From Macrotis lagotis (Eukaryota; Chordata; Mammalia; Peramelemorphia; Peramelidae): a stretch of DNA of 64,000 nucleotides. The notes below the pieces were generated by a model that did not search any database, was not told the origin of the DNA, and was given only the letters and a program-made list of their open reading frames with translations. Positions 1 to 14,396 of this stretch are shown here, one piece after another (position 1 is the stretch's first letter; every line of letters starts with the position of its first letter). The stretch spans positions 102,081,937 through 102,145,936 of the forward strand of contig NC_133665.1 of assembly GCF_037893015.1 (NCBI RefSeq), read 5' to 3'. The position numbers and the translations under genes are program-made.

Positions 1-2177
<2,177 letters not shown>

Positions 2178-3652
2178 AACAACAAAAGTTCCTCCTCCCT
2201 CTTTTCCTTCTCTCCCTCTTATTTCCTCCTATTCGCCCTTCGCTTTACTCTCATGTGGCAAACTGTGCTACTTTGTGGTATTGAGTGCCGGAAGCTGTTT
2301 TTTTCCTACCCCTTGTCACAGTATGTATTGCACCATGCTGTAAATGTGGCAAATTCAGGCCTGAAAAAGGTTTCTTATTTAATGTAAATAGTTTTTGTTT
2401 CCAATGGGGCAGTTTCTGGCACTCCTATGCAATATTACTCAGCTTTTTTTATTGTAAAAAAATCAACTCACCGTTTAGTACTGGGAAGGGATTTTAAGCA
2501 CATTGACACTTGGGTTGCTGGGGGTTAACGTGCAAGCAGCAAAGCCGAATGCTACTCCTACTGGCTTGTGAGACCTGTGTTGAGATCCATTTTGGTGGTT
2601 GGTTTTTAACCTGAACTCAGTGTATTTTTTTAAATAGTAAAAAAATAAAAAAAGACAAGTAAAACACTTGAACACACAGAACAGAGAAATATGCTTAGTA
2701 TAGGTTTTGCAGTAACAACTTGAATACCAGACCATTGTAATTGTCTGCAGTTTCTCTTTTGAAACTTGAGAAATGATAAAAATCAAACAAGTGATCAATT
2801 TTGCATGGTTAAAATAGAGATCCATGTAATGCTATGTCTTTGGATCTTTATGTATTTCATAGAGTTTGTGCTTGTATTTGTGCTCACATGGATACTTATT
2901 AGGAAAAAAAGCTTTGAGGTTGTGGTTCAGAGCAGGCTGCACATTGAGAGCATTAGATCTTCAATCATAAACCGTTTATAACTAGACTTTTTCCCCCTTG
3001 CAGTTCAGGTCAGGCTGTGATTAGTTCTCCATCACACTTGAATAACTCTTAAGAAGGATAGGTGATGGCTGGTTATAAACATTTGAAAGAGCTTTCTGAC
3101 ATATTTGAACAACAAAAAAAATCAGCCTTTTAATTTTGGTCAGGTGTGTGGTGCTTCTGTTTGAAACCTCTCCACAGTAAGCACAGCCTATGTTAGCCCC
3201 AAACCTTGACTGGAGATATTCAAAAACAGTCAAGAACACTAGGCATATCTCTAAGGTGTCTAGGTTTTGAAAGAAAATAAATTGAGCATGAGAGCTTGGG
3301 GAGTCATTCCATTCTAGAAGTATTCGGTCCTGTTTTGGAACAATCCCCCTATCTGTATATGTGTGAAATGTCCTTTACTACCCCTCATTACTACAAGGGT
3401 CAGATTTGCCATCTGAAAAAAGATCTTTACTTTTTTTTTCTTTTGTATTTTGATAAACACTGAAGAAGCTGGAGCTGTTAAACTTTATCTCAGGAAAAAC
3501 TCAGAACTGGTTTGTTTGGTGTTGTGGAAACTCTTACTGCTTTCAATACACAATTAGTAATCGACTGTTTTGTATACTTGTTTTCAGTTTTCATTTCGAC
3601 AAACAAGCACTGTAATTAAAGCTATTAGAATAAAATCTCTGAACTATTTCAT
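2178..3652 (+). other. ARF1: ARF1 3' untranslated region
   Basis: About 1.5 kb follows the stop without reading frames of note. It is T-rich and has an early A-rich stretch (2635-2655) and an internal AATAAA near 3277 that could serve shorter mRNAs. The end is inferred from the AATAAA at 3629-3634, whose flanks resemble the ARF1 3' end as I remember it. Confidence 0.75.
3629..3634 (+). terminator. ARF1: ARF1 polyadenylation signal AATAAA
   Basis: A canonical AATAAA follows 'ttaaagctattag' and is followed within 25-30 nt by a T-rich stretch (about 3657-3665) that fits a downstream element. Cleavage is expected near 3648-3655. Confidence 0.7.
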
Positions 3653-3659
3653 GAGGTTT

Positions 3660-5160
3660 TTTTTGGTACCTTAATACTACCCGAGTGAGTTGCTTGCTAC
3701 TATGCAGTAATGATTATGCAAAAGACTTTCTTGTGATCCAACCAGGTCACTGCAGGCTGGTTTGTTGTACTAATAATAGACAGCCACAAATTATTTTTCC
3801 CGTTAAAGACTCCTGAAGTTTTGATGTTGAGGCCGTTACTTGATATTTTTCCACTGAAGTCAAAGTTCTTGTCTACTCTAATGTCTGGTATAATGAAAAG
3901 AACATCTCTGCGTCCTGTGATGTTTAATATGAAAGTTCTTCTTCTAACTTGAGGTCTTTGCTTCATGGGGCAGCTGCAGCATTATTTCCAGTTTAATAGG
4001 TAACTGTTTAAAACCTAGAAAGTTGCTTTTCTGTGTCTCTATCCCCATAGGATCTAGAATTGGAAGAAATTTTACATGTGTTCTTAGTTTGCAGAGGAGA
4101 AAACTAAGGCAGTAAATAATGGAGCTGGCATTAAACCCCCAACCATTTCACTCTAAATCCCAGTGTGCTTTCTGCTATGACAAATGGCTTTCTTGGTAGT
4201 CTGTCAATCACTGCCATCGAGAGTGGCCAGGGACCTGGAACATTTTGTCTGTCCTAATCTTGCTTTAAGAAAAAGGCCTGGAGATGTTGAATATTCCTTG
4301 GAAAAATAAACTTCCAAAACTGGTTTTATTTTACTGTTGCAGGCATACTCTCAGAGAAAACCACACCCACCATGCTCTTTGATAATAATACTTGTTAATA
4401 ATGTACTCAGTCTTGTGACTTTTGGCCATGCCCATTTAAGATTGAGTTTATGGCCAAACTTGATAAGTGTCCTTTTTCCTTAACGTGATGTTAATGGAAC
4501 AAGTTAGTGGGGCATGCATATGAATTAGCCACATTTCTTCCTTACCCCTTAATTTTTCAAGTTTTTGTTAGAACCTCAGTGGTAAATTTAGACTTTCTTG
4601 AAGATAATCTGTTTATCAAAGCTATTAACTTATGAACATTTTCCACAGGTGGAGCATCAACTTTTTTTTATAGCTCCACTTCAGATACATTTTTCTCTTC
4701 CTGTCTCAAACCAGAGTAGCATATTCAGTACTCTAATCCCCAACTCTTCAAAGGACAGAACAATTGCGTACCTTCTTTTACACCCTGAATTTGGTCACTT
4801 ACTACCTGGTACCTGTGCTCTTACCATAATAGGCAATTGTGTGTTTTCCTGATTCTGTTTGCTTCACTCTGCTTCCATTTAAATGTCCCTTTGTCTCTGT
4901 TCATCTTCCTCTGTTACAATGATAGTTTTATCACATCCATGACTACCATCATTTAGCTCCATTCAATATAATTTTGTTTCAGTATTTTGGGCTATGGGAA
5001 AGCTTTGACTTCCCTGGGTATAGACATCTCCGAGTCTGCCTTGGAAGGGATTTCAGAAATGAGATCACAGACACCACAACCCAAGTGGCCTCTGCAGACA
5101 TAGCAGAGCCTTTGGACTCTGAGGAAGCAGCTGCTATCGAGAATTTCTTTGCAGCATGCC
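3660..5160. other. Intergenic, no recognised gene
   Basis: No conserved exon was found between the ARF1 poly(A) site and the next repeats. The stretch holds one unassigned 88-codon minus-strand frame (3700-3966, see findings) and a decayed MIR-like piece. Confidence 0.6.
4075..4190 (-). mobile_element. MIR/CORE-SINE fragment
   Basis: The order 'cagaggagaaaactaaggca', then a weak 'ttaaaccc', then 'ccagtgtgctttctgctatg' matches the antisense order of MIR-type SINEs. It is strongly diverged. Confidence 0.5.
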
Positions 5161-5164
5161 TGAC

Positions 5165-5660
5165 CTAAATATGCCCGTGGTAGTTTTCACCATGGTACCC
5201 ATGGCTTCTCTGGAGTCAAGCAGAGTGAAATCTTGTTCTCTGTGTGATATAGCCCTTCAAATATTTGAAGGTCATGTCCTTCCTGAGTCGTCTCTTTTTC
5301 AGGCCAAACAGCCCTAGTCCTTTCAACTAAGAGCATATGGTACAAGCTGGAGGCCCTTCATCTGGTTGCCTAACTGGATATTCCACCTTACCAATGGCCC
5401 GATTAAAAAATGTATTCATTTGTCCATGGAGACAATAGCCATTGCTTCAGATAAAATAGCCATTTAGCTAGTTCCCAGTCTACTCTCATTCCCTTGATCT
5501 TTTTTTTTAGCAACTATCCAGAAAAAGGAAAAGAGGATAGTCTGGCATTCCTGGCTGTTAATGAAATTATTACTGACCCTTTCCTAATGTTATCTTCCCT
5601 TCATGTCTCCTAGAATTTTGTCAACAATGAACTTTGACTATCACTGACAGTGATTAAGCA
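5165..5660 (-). mobile_element. L3/CR1 LINE fragment
   Basis: The segments 'agcccttcaaatatttgaag', 'tcatgtccttcctgagtcgt' and 'ccctagtcctttcaacta' appear in the order typical of antisense L3/CR1 copies in mammals. Boundaries are approximate. Confidence 0.6.
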
Positions 5661-5782
5661 ATACCATTTGCCAATTCTTTACATTTGTGAGGGTGTAGAT
5701 CTAATGGGCTTTGTGACTTGAACTTGTCCATTCCAACAAACTTCCTGCTTGTTAGCCCCTCACAGCCCTCTACTGGGAGAAA

Positions 5783-5912
5783 CTTTTTTTCATTTTTATT
5801 TTATTTGAGTGACTTGCCCAAGGTCACAAAGCTAGGCAATTATTAAGTGTCTGAGGCTGGATTTGAACTCAGGTCCTCCTGACTCCAGAGCCAGTGCCTT
5901 ATCCACTACACA
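5783..5912 (-). mobile_element. WSINE1/MAR1-type SINE, older copy
   Basis: Antisense tRNA-derived SINE with 'gacttgcccaaggtcacaaa', 'atttgaactcaggtcctcct' and 'atccactaca'. The A tail reads as T-rich DNA on the left. It is diverged and 5'-incomplete. Confidence 0.8.
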
Positions 5913-6299
5913 AACAATCACAGTACAGTTCAGAAATGCTTGAGAATGTGTCAGTCTGTCATAGAGCTGAAGTGAGGTGTATCTAGCCCTTCAATAGGAA
6001 AAAGTAGAGGCAGGGTCTGGAATCCTCTGGCCTGCAGGCTGTATTGGACTCTGTCATGTACAAGTACAGAGGCTAAGGATCCAATGATGGCACCACAGAC
6101 TGTATAGAGAATGTGTAGGTTGATTAGGTCCCCGTGGAGATTACTTGGCCAGCTCCCTTCTCTCATTTGAGGAAATCAGAGCCCAGAGAAGAGGAATTTT
6201 TTCTCCAAAAGGTCACAAACTAATTGGTAAGTAGAGCTGAAATTATTGCTTCCTTGTGAGTGAAAGGAATAGACAACACTGCTGCATATCCCTTCCCTT

Positions 6300-6698
6300 T
6301 TTTCTCATGCCTTCCTTACCCTTACTTTGGCCTTATCCTCATTGATCTTTGAGTTGTCTAATTCCACTCTACACTTATGTGCTTTGCAAACCCCAACCCA
6401 CCTCCATTCCTATTTCCATGCTGCAGAACACTAGAGGCAGCTCTGGACTACTGAATTCACTATATCTTGTTACCAAGCTCAATTACATCCTCACCACCAC
6501 ATAGCAATCCTTGTTTCAAACTTGTACTATCTGTTTCCACCAGAGAACTTTGTCTTATACTTCACTGAAAAAAATCAGGTCATCCATATTTCACCACATT
6601 CCAATTTCATATTTTGAATAATTTCAGTTATCCCACATTCTTTCATCCTTTACTCCAGGTTTGTGATAAGGCTACCTCTCTCTTTTCAGTTCCCTTTT
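6300..6698. other. Intergenic, C/T-rich, possible L2
   Basis: A C/T-rich stretch that may be a decayed plus-strand L2. Nothing firm is recognised. Confidence 0.3.
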
Positions 6699-6710
6699 CA
6701 TTTACTTTTT

Positions 6711-6864
6711 TTTTTTTTTAGGTTTTTGCAAGGCAAATGGGGTTAAGTGGCTTGCCCAAGGCCACACAGCTTAGGTAATCATGAAGTGTCTGAGACTGGA
6801 TTTGAACCCAGGTACTCCTGACTCCAGGGCCTGTGCTTTATCCACTACGCCACCTAGCTGCCCC
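6711..6864 (-). mobile_element. WSINE1-type SINE with target-site duplication
   Basis: Full-length antisense copy from a T tract to 'cacctagctgcccc'. It is flanked by the direct repeat catttactttttt (6699-6711 and 6865-6877, sharing one T with the tail). Confidence 0.9.
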
Positions 6865-6884
6865 CATTTACTTTTTTAATGCAA

Positions 6885-8150
6885 CTCTTGAGTCCTGTAT
6901 TTGGCAATTGAATTCTCTGTTCAGTTTTTGGTCTTTGAGTTAGAAAATTCTGGAAGTCCTCTATTTCATCTTTTTCCCTGGCAGTATATGCTGAATTTTG
7001 AAGGGTAGTACCTTCTGGGTTGTAACCCCAGGTCCTTAGCTCTCCAAAATATGTTATTCCAGTTCTTCTGATCCTTCAGTGTTGAGGCTGATAGGTTCTG
7101 TGTTAGTCTGATTGAGTTCCCTTTGTATTTGAATTGTTTTCTTTTTGCTGCTTGCAATATTCTCTCCTTTATTTGAGGGTTCTGGAATTTGGCTATTACA
7201 GCCCTTGGAGTTTTTGTCCTGGGGTCTCTTTCTGGAGGGGTTCTGTGGATTCTTTTAGTGGTAATATTGTTTTCTTGTTCTGGTAGATTTGGGCAGTTTT
7301 CCCTTATATTTTCCTACATGATGTTTTTTAGGTTCTTGTCTACTTTCTAGTAGTCCAATGATTCGTAGATTGTCTTTCCAGGTTCGGTTTTACAAGTCAT
7401 TTGTTTTCCCTGAAAGATACATTACATTTTCTTCAATTTTTTCAGCAGCCTTTTTTATTTTGTTTGATGGAATCTTGTAGTCTTTGTAGATTCATTGGTT
7501 TCTAATTGTTGTTCAGTTCTAATTTTTAGGATTAGCTTTAATTAGCTTCTGTGTTTCCTTTTCCAGTTGGTTATTTTTACTTTCAACAGAGTTGATTTCT
7601 TTGGTCAACTTTTCACAATTTTCCTGCATAACTATCATTTCTTTTTTCCATTTTTCTTCTTCCTCTCTTCTTTGGTTTTTAAATTCTTTTTTAAGCTCTT
7701 TGATGAACTTTTGTATTTGAGTCCAATTTATAGACTGTTTTGATACTTCCCCGTGAGCGATTTTTCACTGCTTTCTTCAGATATGGATGGCATTGCTGTC
7801 ATTTTTGTCTGTAGTTTTCTGTAGTGAGCACTCTTCTAGCTTTTTTTTAGTTCATTTTTGTTTTAGTTCTGCTCCAGGGGTATATGTAGTATAGATCCAA
7901 GCTTTTATTTTGTTGGGGCTGGGGTGATCCCAGGCTTGTCGTTGGCCAAGATGTTGCCTATGCATTTCCAGTCTTTGCCTTTCAGAGGTTTCTTTTTTCC
8001 TCCTTTATGTACAGGTTCTGATTTAACAATGGATTAGTCCCAGGGTTCAGAATTTGTCTAGGATTGGGATCCTCCCTGCTCGTTTGCTATCCAACTGCTG
8101 GGACCTCTGGAAGTCCCAGCTGCCTCTCTCCTTGATTCCCATTCCCTCTT
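6885..8150 (-). mobile_element. L1/HAL1 ORF1 region, antisense
   Basis: Read on the minus strand, this has the layout of LINE-1 ORF1. The right part is A/G-rich and coiled-coil-like, followed by blocks matching the RNA-binding and C-terminal parts of the HAL1 at 24.8-28.6 kb: 'catctttttccctgg', 'ctgcttgcaatattctctc' and 'ttctggaatttggctat' here correspond to the complement of 26.2-26.5 kb there. No open frame longer than about 60 codons survives. Neither ORF2 nor an intact 5' end is seen, so it may also be a HAL1 piece. Confidence 0.75.
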
Positions 8151-8159
8151 TTCTCCAGC

Positions 8160-9300
8160 ATCTTGCCTTTTGTTTAATTTTGATCCCGACTTTCCACTGT
8201 TATCCTTTACTGCTACTTATAAATTTGGCCTACCCTTAAAAAAAAACCCTTCATTTGAGCCTGCTGTGCCCTCAACTATCATTCTGTCCTTTTTATAGGC
8301 AAACTCCTAGAAAAAGCAAAGATCTTTACATCCCACTCCTCAGTCCCTTGCTATTTGGCTTTCACTTCCAATGCTGTACCCTGCCAAAGTCACCAGAGGT
8401 CTGGCTCTTGTCATCTGCTTCCCTCTGGGTTTTCATGAAATTGTTGTCATGGTTTGTCCTCAGATCTGAAGGTTCCACAGTGAGCATGTGCCTCAAGGCT
8501 CTATCTTGGGCCATTTCCTTTCTGCACTCTTAGTGATACTAACTCCCACAGATTCAGTCATCTCTATTCAGAGAACTCCCACATCTACATGTTTAGCTCC
8601 CATCTCTCTCTTCAGCTCAAGTCCATTATCTTAACTTTGTGGCAGACTTCTCACGCAGATGCTCCATGGGCATGGTCCAAAACCCAGGCCCATTATCCTT
8701 TCCACTAAATCAACCCCTCCTAACTTGCTGATTTTTTATCACCATTCTTCAGGTCATATAGGTCCATAATCTAATCTTCATTCTCCTTCACTTCTGCAAA
8801 TCCAATTGGTAGCTATGTCTTCTTGATTCTCTCTCACTAATTCTTTTCATCACTTATTCTCCATTAATAGGCATTCATGCTACTTTAGGGCTGCATCTAC
8901 TCCCAGTTGGCTCCCTTCCTTATGTTATCCCTTCTTCAATCTGTCTGCCACACTTTTGGAAGTCCTAAAACTAGACCTGTGTCAGTGTTTTCTTTGTTCT
9001 TCTTGTCGCTTAGGATAAAATAGGAAATCATTTGCCAGGTAAAGCCCTTCAGAGTCTGACTCCAGTCAATGTTTTCCAGACAATTACAATTCTTCCTTCT
9101 CCCACTGGGTGACCCAGCCCATCTCCTGCCCAGGGTGTCCCCTGGGCTCTCCTTTCTCACTCCTGCCCTTGAAATTACTTGTTCCCCTTCAAGGCTCAGT
9201 GCTGTCTCCTTCAAGAAGCTTTTCCCAGTTGTTACTGCCTCACTCCATCTTCTATGTAGTCCTGGTTCAGTCGTACACTCCAAGCTGAGTGAGTGACCCA
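8160..9300 (+). mobile_element. L2 LINE fragment, sense
   Basis: C/T-rich DNA in the layout of L2 ORF2. Around 8485-8530 'cctcaaggctctatcttggg' encodes a decayed PQGSxLG reverse-transcriptase motif. Next comes the region where the YADD box is expected, and 9150-9230 resembles the L2 3' part. Several short open frames in the stretch are chance survivors. Confidence 0.65.
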
Positions 9301-9694
9301 AGGTCAGGGACTGTGAGGCAGTGTAGTGTGATCAGACTGGTGTTCATGTCCCAACTCCAAAAGCAACCAGGAGCCTTGGCAGGGGTAAAGTGACTGCAAG
9401 CCCTCCTCCTGGCTTCAGGAACCCTCCAGAGTGTTTGGTAGAGGATTTATGCGTTTGTCACCTGCAGTCCTGAAGGTAGTGGTGTTGCAGATGAGATTCA
9501 CACAGCTGACCAGTAAAAAGCAGGACCTGAACTCTGCTCTGCAGACATCCCTGGCCCCTTCTGCTGCTGCTAGAAATGGGGGGCTGCCCATAAATCACAA
9601 AGAATACACCACACTAAAGGAATACCACACTGAGTGTACGAGGTGAGGGAAGAACCAGGGACTTGGGGAAAACGTAATGAGAAAGGAGACATGT

Positions 9695-11110
9695 AGTTGA
9701 GCCACAGATGTTTATTAAGCACTTACTATGTGCTGAGCAGAAGGCCGTGAGGAGCGTGCCCCTTGCCCCCACAGCTCATAGTCTAACAGCAGACGCAACC
9801 TATGGAAGATACCCAGGATCCTGCACCCGATTGGTGTCCCCAGAGGCCGTCCCAGATTGAAGGCACAGTGTGGAGGGAGGCAGGGAAAGGCTGCCTCTAG
9901 AAGACAGTATTTGACCTTGCAGGTGGACAGGGAAGGGGCCAAGTGATGGCAGACTTAGAGCCCAAGTGTGTGCTATTTGTTCCCATGGAGCCACTAAGCA
10001 TTACCAGCTAGAGGAGCCACATGATCCAAGCTGCATCTGAGACAGGCCTATCTGGGGCAGCAGGGTGGCCACAGTTAAGAGTTCCGGCCCCAGAGTCAGG
10101 AGTTCAAAGCCACCCTGAGGCGCCTTCTAGCTGTGAGACCCTGGACAAGTGGCAATGCCAACTGCCAACTCAATGTGCTAGCTGAGTGGGGTATAAAGGG
10201 AGACCTGTGCCAGGGTGGGGGCAGCATCAAAGGGGAGAAGGGGCCTATTGGAGAAACGCTGTTAAGAAACATTGGACAAAAGACAGCATGTGGGGTGAGG
10301 GGCTGTGGATGATTCCCCAGGCTGTCATGGCCTCCACTGTGGTAGGGAGGTGGGTTCAGGGGAATGATGTCCAGTCAGGGATGTCCCAAAAGCATCTGGA
10401 ATGGGAGCTGGGAGAGGTGAGGGCTGGATCTATGGGGTTAGGAATCATCTCCATGGTGATGTGAACAGTGAAACAACACAGGAAGAGGTGGAGCCCCAGG
10501 ACTACTTCACTGAGATGACACCCTGAGCTGAGCCAAGAGGATCCTCAATAAATGAGGGCAAGAGGTTGAAAGAAATAAATTATAAGCATTAATATTCTGG
10601 GAACAGCCAATTATCCAGTTGGGTTACAACACAGAGTTTAAAAGGAGATGCTAGGAAGGAAAGTTGGAGGCCAATTATGAAGGACTTTAGACCCCCAGCC
10701 ATGAGGTCCACATTGGATATTATCCTACACAGGTAAGAGGGAGCCTCTGAAGGTTTTTGAGCAAAAGAGGACTGTTGAGAGTTGTCCCAGTAAGGTCTCT
10801 GAGTGGAAGACAGGAGAGGGGAGGGATGTGGCCTGGAGGCAATCTATTCCAGTAGTCAGTCCAGGCCAGATGTGACAAGGGCCCAAACTAAAGGGAGCAA
10901 CTGTAAGTGGAGAAGGGAAGGGATGCCAGAAACATTACAGAGGTGGAATCAACCCAAGCCAGCAAGAGACTGGTGGAGAACAGCACAAAGCATCAAGACT
11001 CCTAGGTCTGTCTGGGTGATGAGGAAGATGGCACTGCCCTCGAAAAAATGCTGGAGCAAGGGCAAGATAAAGGTGCGGAAAGATGAAGGGTTTTGGACAA
11101 GTGGGAGTGG
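9695..11110 (-). mobile_element. L2 LINE, antisense, broken up
   Basis: It begins with the L2 3' end in antisense ('tttattaagcacttactatg', from 9710). Later blocks such as 'gaaggactttagacc', 'attccagtagtcagtccagg' and 'gatgtgacaagggc' (10680-10890) follow the order seen in the other antisense L2 copies here. Internal gaps and an old SINE interrupt it. Confidence 0.7.
10054..10160 (+). mobile_element. Old tRNA-derived SINE fragment
   Basis: 'gggcagcagggtggccaca', 'ccccagagtcaggagttcaa' and 'tagctgtgagaccctggaca' follow the sense order of the MAR1/WSINE1 head. It lacks a clear A tail and has no visible duplication. Confidence 0.65.
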
Positions 11111-11289
11111 GGGGGAGCCGCGGGACACCTGGTCAGACCACCCAGAGCTGGAAGGGACCATAAGGGCCACCAGAAGGGTTCCTCATTTTATGAGGGAAGC
11201 ATGAGGTCCAGAGAAGGAATACCTGGGGGCCAGGGTCACAAGACTAGCATGATGCTGGACTGGCATTCAGGCTAAATCTGGGCAGATGG

Positions 11290-12354
11290 GTGGATGTGGA
11301 AGTCATTTCAGCAATCAGACCATCCCTGATAAAAACCATTTAACATATGAGGGCAGAAGAGGGTCCTTTCCCTCAGTCATTTGGTGACACCTATTAGACG
11401 TTGAGCCCTGCGCTCTCAATCTGGAGGAAGACAATGCTTAGGACAGAGGAAAGACCAGCAAGGGGAGCCCCTCCTTTCTCTACAAGTCCCCATCTGTAGA
11501 GCAGAGCAGACGGCCCTTGCCCTACTTCTGGCAGTGGTGTAAAAGACAAAGTTTACAAATGTAGATCAATGTAAGAAGTGTTCTATGGGAACAAGGTGGT
11601 GGTGGTAGTAGTAGGCAGGAGGAGCTGTAGACAAATGGCCACAAGTCACACATAATAAGAGGGACAGACTGCTCTGAGTCAGAGAAGGGAATGGGGGAAA
11701 TCAGGGGAGGCTTCCTAGAGTCTTCTCATCTATAAAACGAGAAGATTCATTCACTACACAAATTCCTATTAATTGGCTCAGTACAAGAACACTAGATTTG
11801 GAATCAGAATTTGGATTCCAATACCAATGCCATGATGTATTTACTACTTTGGGATCCTAAGCAAGTACTCTCCCCCTCTTTCTGCCTCTGTTTCCTTCTC
11901 TGAAAAATGAAGTCCTGTTACCAGAAATAGCTAAGGTCCCCTTTCCTCTGAGCTGATGAAGGCCTACTCATGCAGAGAACTGGGGGAGACAGAAATCAAG
12001 GCAAGTCTGTGGAGTCTCAAGACTTGGATTCCAACAAGGAAATGTCTGGACCATTTCCTGCTCCATGATGGTGCTGCCTGGCAACCCTCTGACTATATTC
12101 GGTTTCTTCCTACTCTTTCTCAGGGGCTCTTACAACTTCTCTAACCCTTCCCCATGGTGCCCTGTGCCTATGTGGTAACAAGGGCTCAATAGGCAATTCA
12201 GGCCTCTCTGAAAGGAGAGGAATAGAATAGAGCAAGACTTCTTAATTGGGGGGGGGAACGGAGTCTGGAAATTTGCATAATAAAGAAAAATTCATCTTCA
12301 TTTTCACTAACTTCTAACTGATATGAAACATTTCCTTCAATAATTAAAAAAAAA
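11290..12354. other. Intergenic, mostly unassigned
   Basis: Apart from the MIR copy at 11770-11940, nothing is recognised in this purine-rich kilobase. Confidence 0.5.
11770..11940 (+). mobile_element. MIR/CORE-SINE
   Basis: Sense order of MIR: 'actagatttggaatcagaat', 'ttactactttgggatcctaa', 'tgcctctgtttccttctctg', then 'aaaatgaagtcctgttacc'. It is diverged, consistent with great age. Confidence 0.7.
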
Positions 12355-12368
12355 TATTCTGAGGAATT

Positions 12369-12516
12369 TTTTTAAGTTTTTGCAAGGCAATGGGGTTAAG
12401 TGGCTTGCCCAAGGCCACACAGCTAGGTAATTATTAAGTATCTGAGGTCACATTTGAACTCAGGTATTCCTGACTCCAAGGCTGCTGCTCTATCCACTGC
12501 GCCACCTAGCTGCCCC
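12369..12516 (-). mobile_element. WSINE1-type SINE with target-site duplication
   Basis: Antisense copy ending 'gccacctagctgcccc'. It is flanked by the perfect 14-bp repeat tattctgaggaatt at 12355-12368 and 12517-12530. Confidence 0.92.
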
Positions 12517-12530
12517 TATTCTGAGGAATT

Positions 12531-14221
12531 GTTAATGATTATTATTAGAAGTTAGACATTACTCTTCACCAGACTGACACAGGGGTTTATGACCCCAAAA
12601 AAGTTTAAGAACCCTTGGACTAGAGGCTCTCTCAGGTCCTTTCCCACTTGAAATCCTGCAATCTTATCAAGGTGTACCATTTGGCTGATTTAAGGATGCT
12701 GATTGACCTCCTAGGGGCTACTTCTGCTTTCACAACACTTCCTGATGGTCCTGTGAAACTCAATTGAGGACCACTCAACCTGGGAGCCTTGAGTCCTGCA
12801 CCACTCTAGAACCCATCCCTGTCCCAAGGGGTCCCCATTCATGACCCTGTTTCTGTGTCTTCAACCTGCCCAGGAATGCTGTTGTTCCTAGCCTGGCTTG
12901 ACTGAGGAGCAATTCTAAGCAAGGCAGGCCCCTGGAGGAGACTGAGGGAATTCCTAACAGACCAGAGCTTGTGAGCATTGCCACCCCACCCCCCCCAGTG
13001 TTTGGTTTCCACATCTACCAGATTCTGATGTTTTGTTCTTGATAAAAGCTCAAATCTACCCTTGAAGGATGAAGATCTGCTGCCAGTGAGGAACTATAAA
13101 CAAATGTAGCCTGAGGTCACTGAGAAGAGGCTGTGTATTAAATCTTGAGAATTATATTTGATTCTGAGCTGTTGTAGTTACTGTGTGGCCTGGGCAAGTT
13201 ACTCCTCTGAATGTTCCCTCATCTGTAAAATGGGGATAAAAAAGGTTAAGTAGGGATAATAATGCTGAGGACTGTTGTGTGGGCAGAATTGGAGCAATGG
13301 AAGTCATTATTAAGCTGTCGGCAAGGTGGAAGGCCAGACTCCATGGGCTCCTGGACGAGGTCTGAGCAATGGTCGCTATCTTGAAAGCAACAGTCACACA
13401 GGGAACAACATTCACTTGGATTTATGAGGTCTAGTGATGGTTCAAACAGTCCTCTTTCTTCAATAGCTCAGTGGAAATCAGGAGTCATATGTCCAAGCTG
13501 GAAGCCCTTAAAACATGAAGTGTTAATAAAAGCCTGGCCCACAAGGTCACTGGGTAACATCAAGTCCCAGAATATCCTCATCTGCCTGAGTAAAAAAACC
13601 GAGGCTATTGTAGGGACCTGACTTGTCCCAGCTCACACAGTAACTTATTAATTTACCTCGCTATAGCCCTTAAAGATATATAAGGCACTATCTTCATTCC
13701 CACAGCCCTGGGAAGTTAATTATCTGAGTTGGAGAAGTGCAATCACAGGGACGTGGGTTGACAGAGTCGGGGTCAAGTGCTTGGAGTACTATCAGAATCT
13801 ATCCAGTTACCATCAGAATCCAGCTGTCCTACCTCCTAGGCCAAAGTCTTTTTTGCTAAACAAGGAATGTGCTAAACTCTTTCCCTCCTGTGAACTCCAC
13901 TGAACTCATCTATGGGGGAGAGATCAGAGACTGAGGCCCCAAGACCCAGATCTCTACTTTTCCCTCCCTGAGAACCAGAGGTGCAGGCAGAATCATTACT
14001 GGGAGGACTGGCCCAAGAGGAGGTGGGGGGAGGGGGAGCATTCATCCTAAAAGGGGGCAGGTAAGACACATTAGTCCTATGGAGGGAAGGAAGCAGTGGC
14101 TCTGCTGTGCCAGAAAGGACCAGGAAGGCAGGTGGGAGGGAACAAGTTCGCAGGACTCTAGGGCTGAGGGCAGGGAAGGGGGGGATCCCTGTCTATACCA
14201 TCTGCTTTCCAGGACTGGGGT
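12531..14221 (-). other. Intergenic DNA and presumed C1orf35 3'UTR
   Basis: The 3'UTR of the minus-strand gene C1orf35 must begin at 14221 and run leftward. I found no AATAAA or ATTAAA on the minus strand in the first ~800 nt, so its end is unknown. No other gene is seen. Confidence 0.5.
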
Positions 14222-14396
14222 TCAGTCATCCGAGTCATGCCGTTGCCTCTTGTGCCGGGGCTGAGCCTCGGGGCTCCTATTCTTTCTCTTGTGGCTGGGG
14301 GAGGAGCGACCACCATCCAAAAAGTCCACGTTGTGTCTGCTCCTGGGTGCTTGGGACCGGGAAGAAGGGGAAGCACGGTGTTGGGTGGCTCTGTGC
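14222..14396 (-). CDS. C1orf35: C1orf35 coding exon 8 (last)
   Basis: One base completes an Arg codon, then 57 residues and TGA (14224-14222). It is rich in R, S and H ([13 protein letters not shown] ... KRQRHDSDD). The acceptor AG is at 14398-14397. It shows the least similarity to human of any exon, as expected for a disordered tail. Confidence 0.9.

Noticed and set aside
4974-5168. 64-codon frame ending FFAACLT
   Set aside because: No recognised relatives, no splice sites or poly(A) signal, next to an L3 fragment; judged chance.
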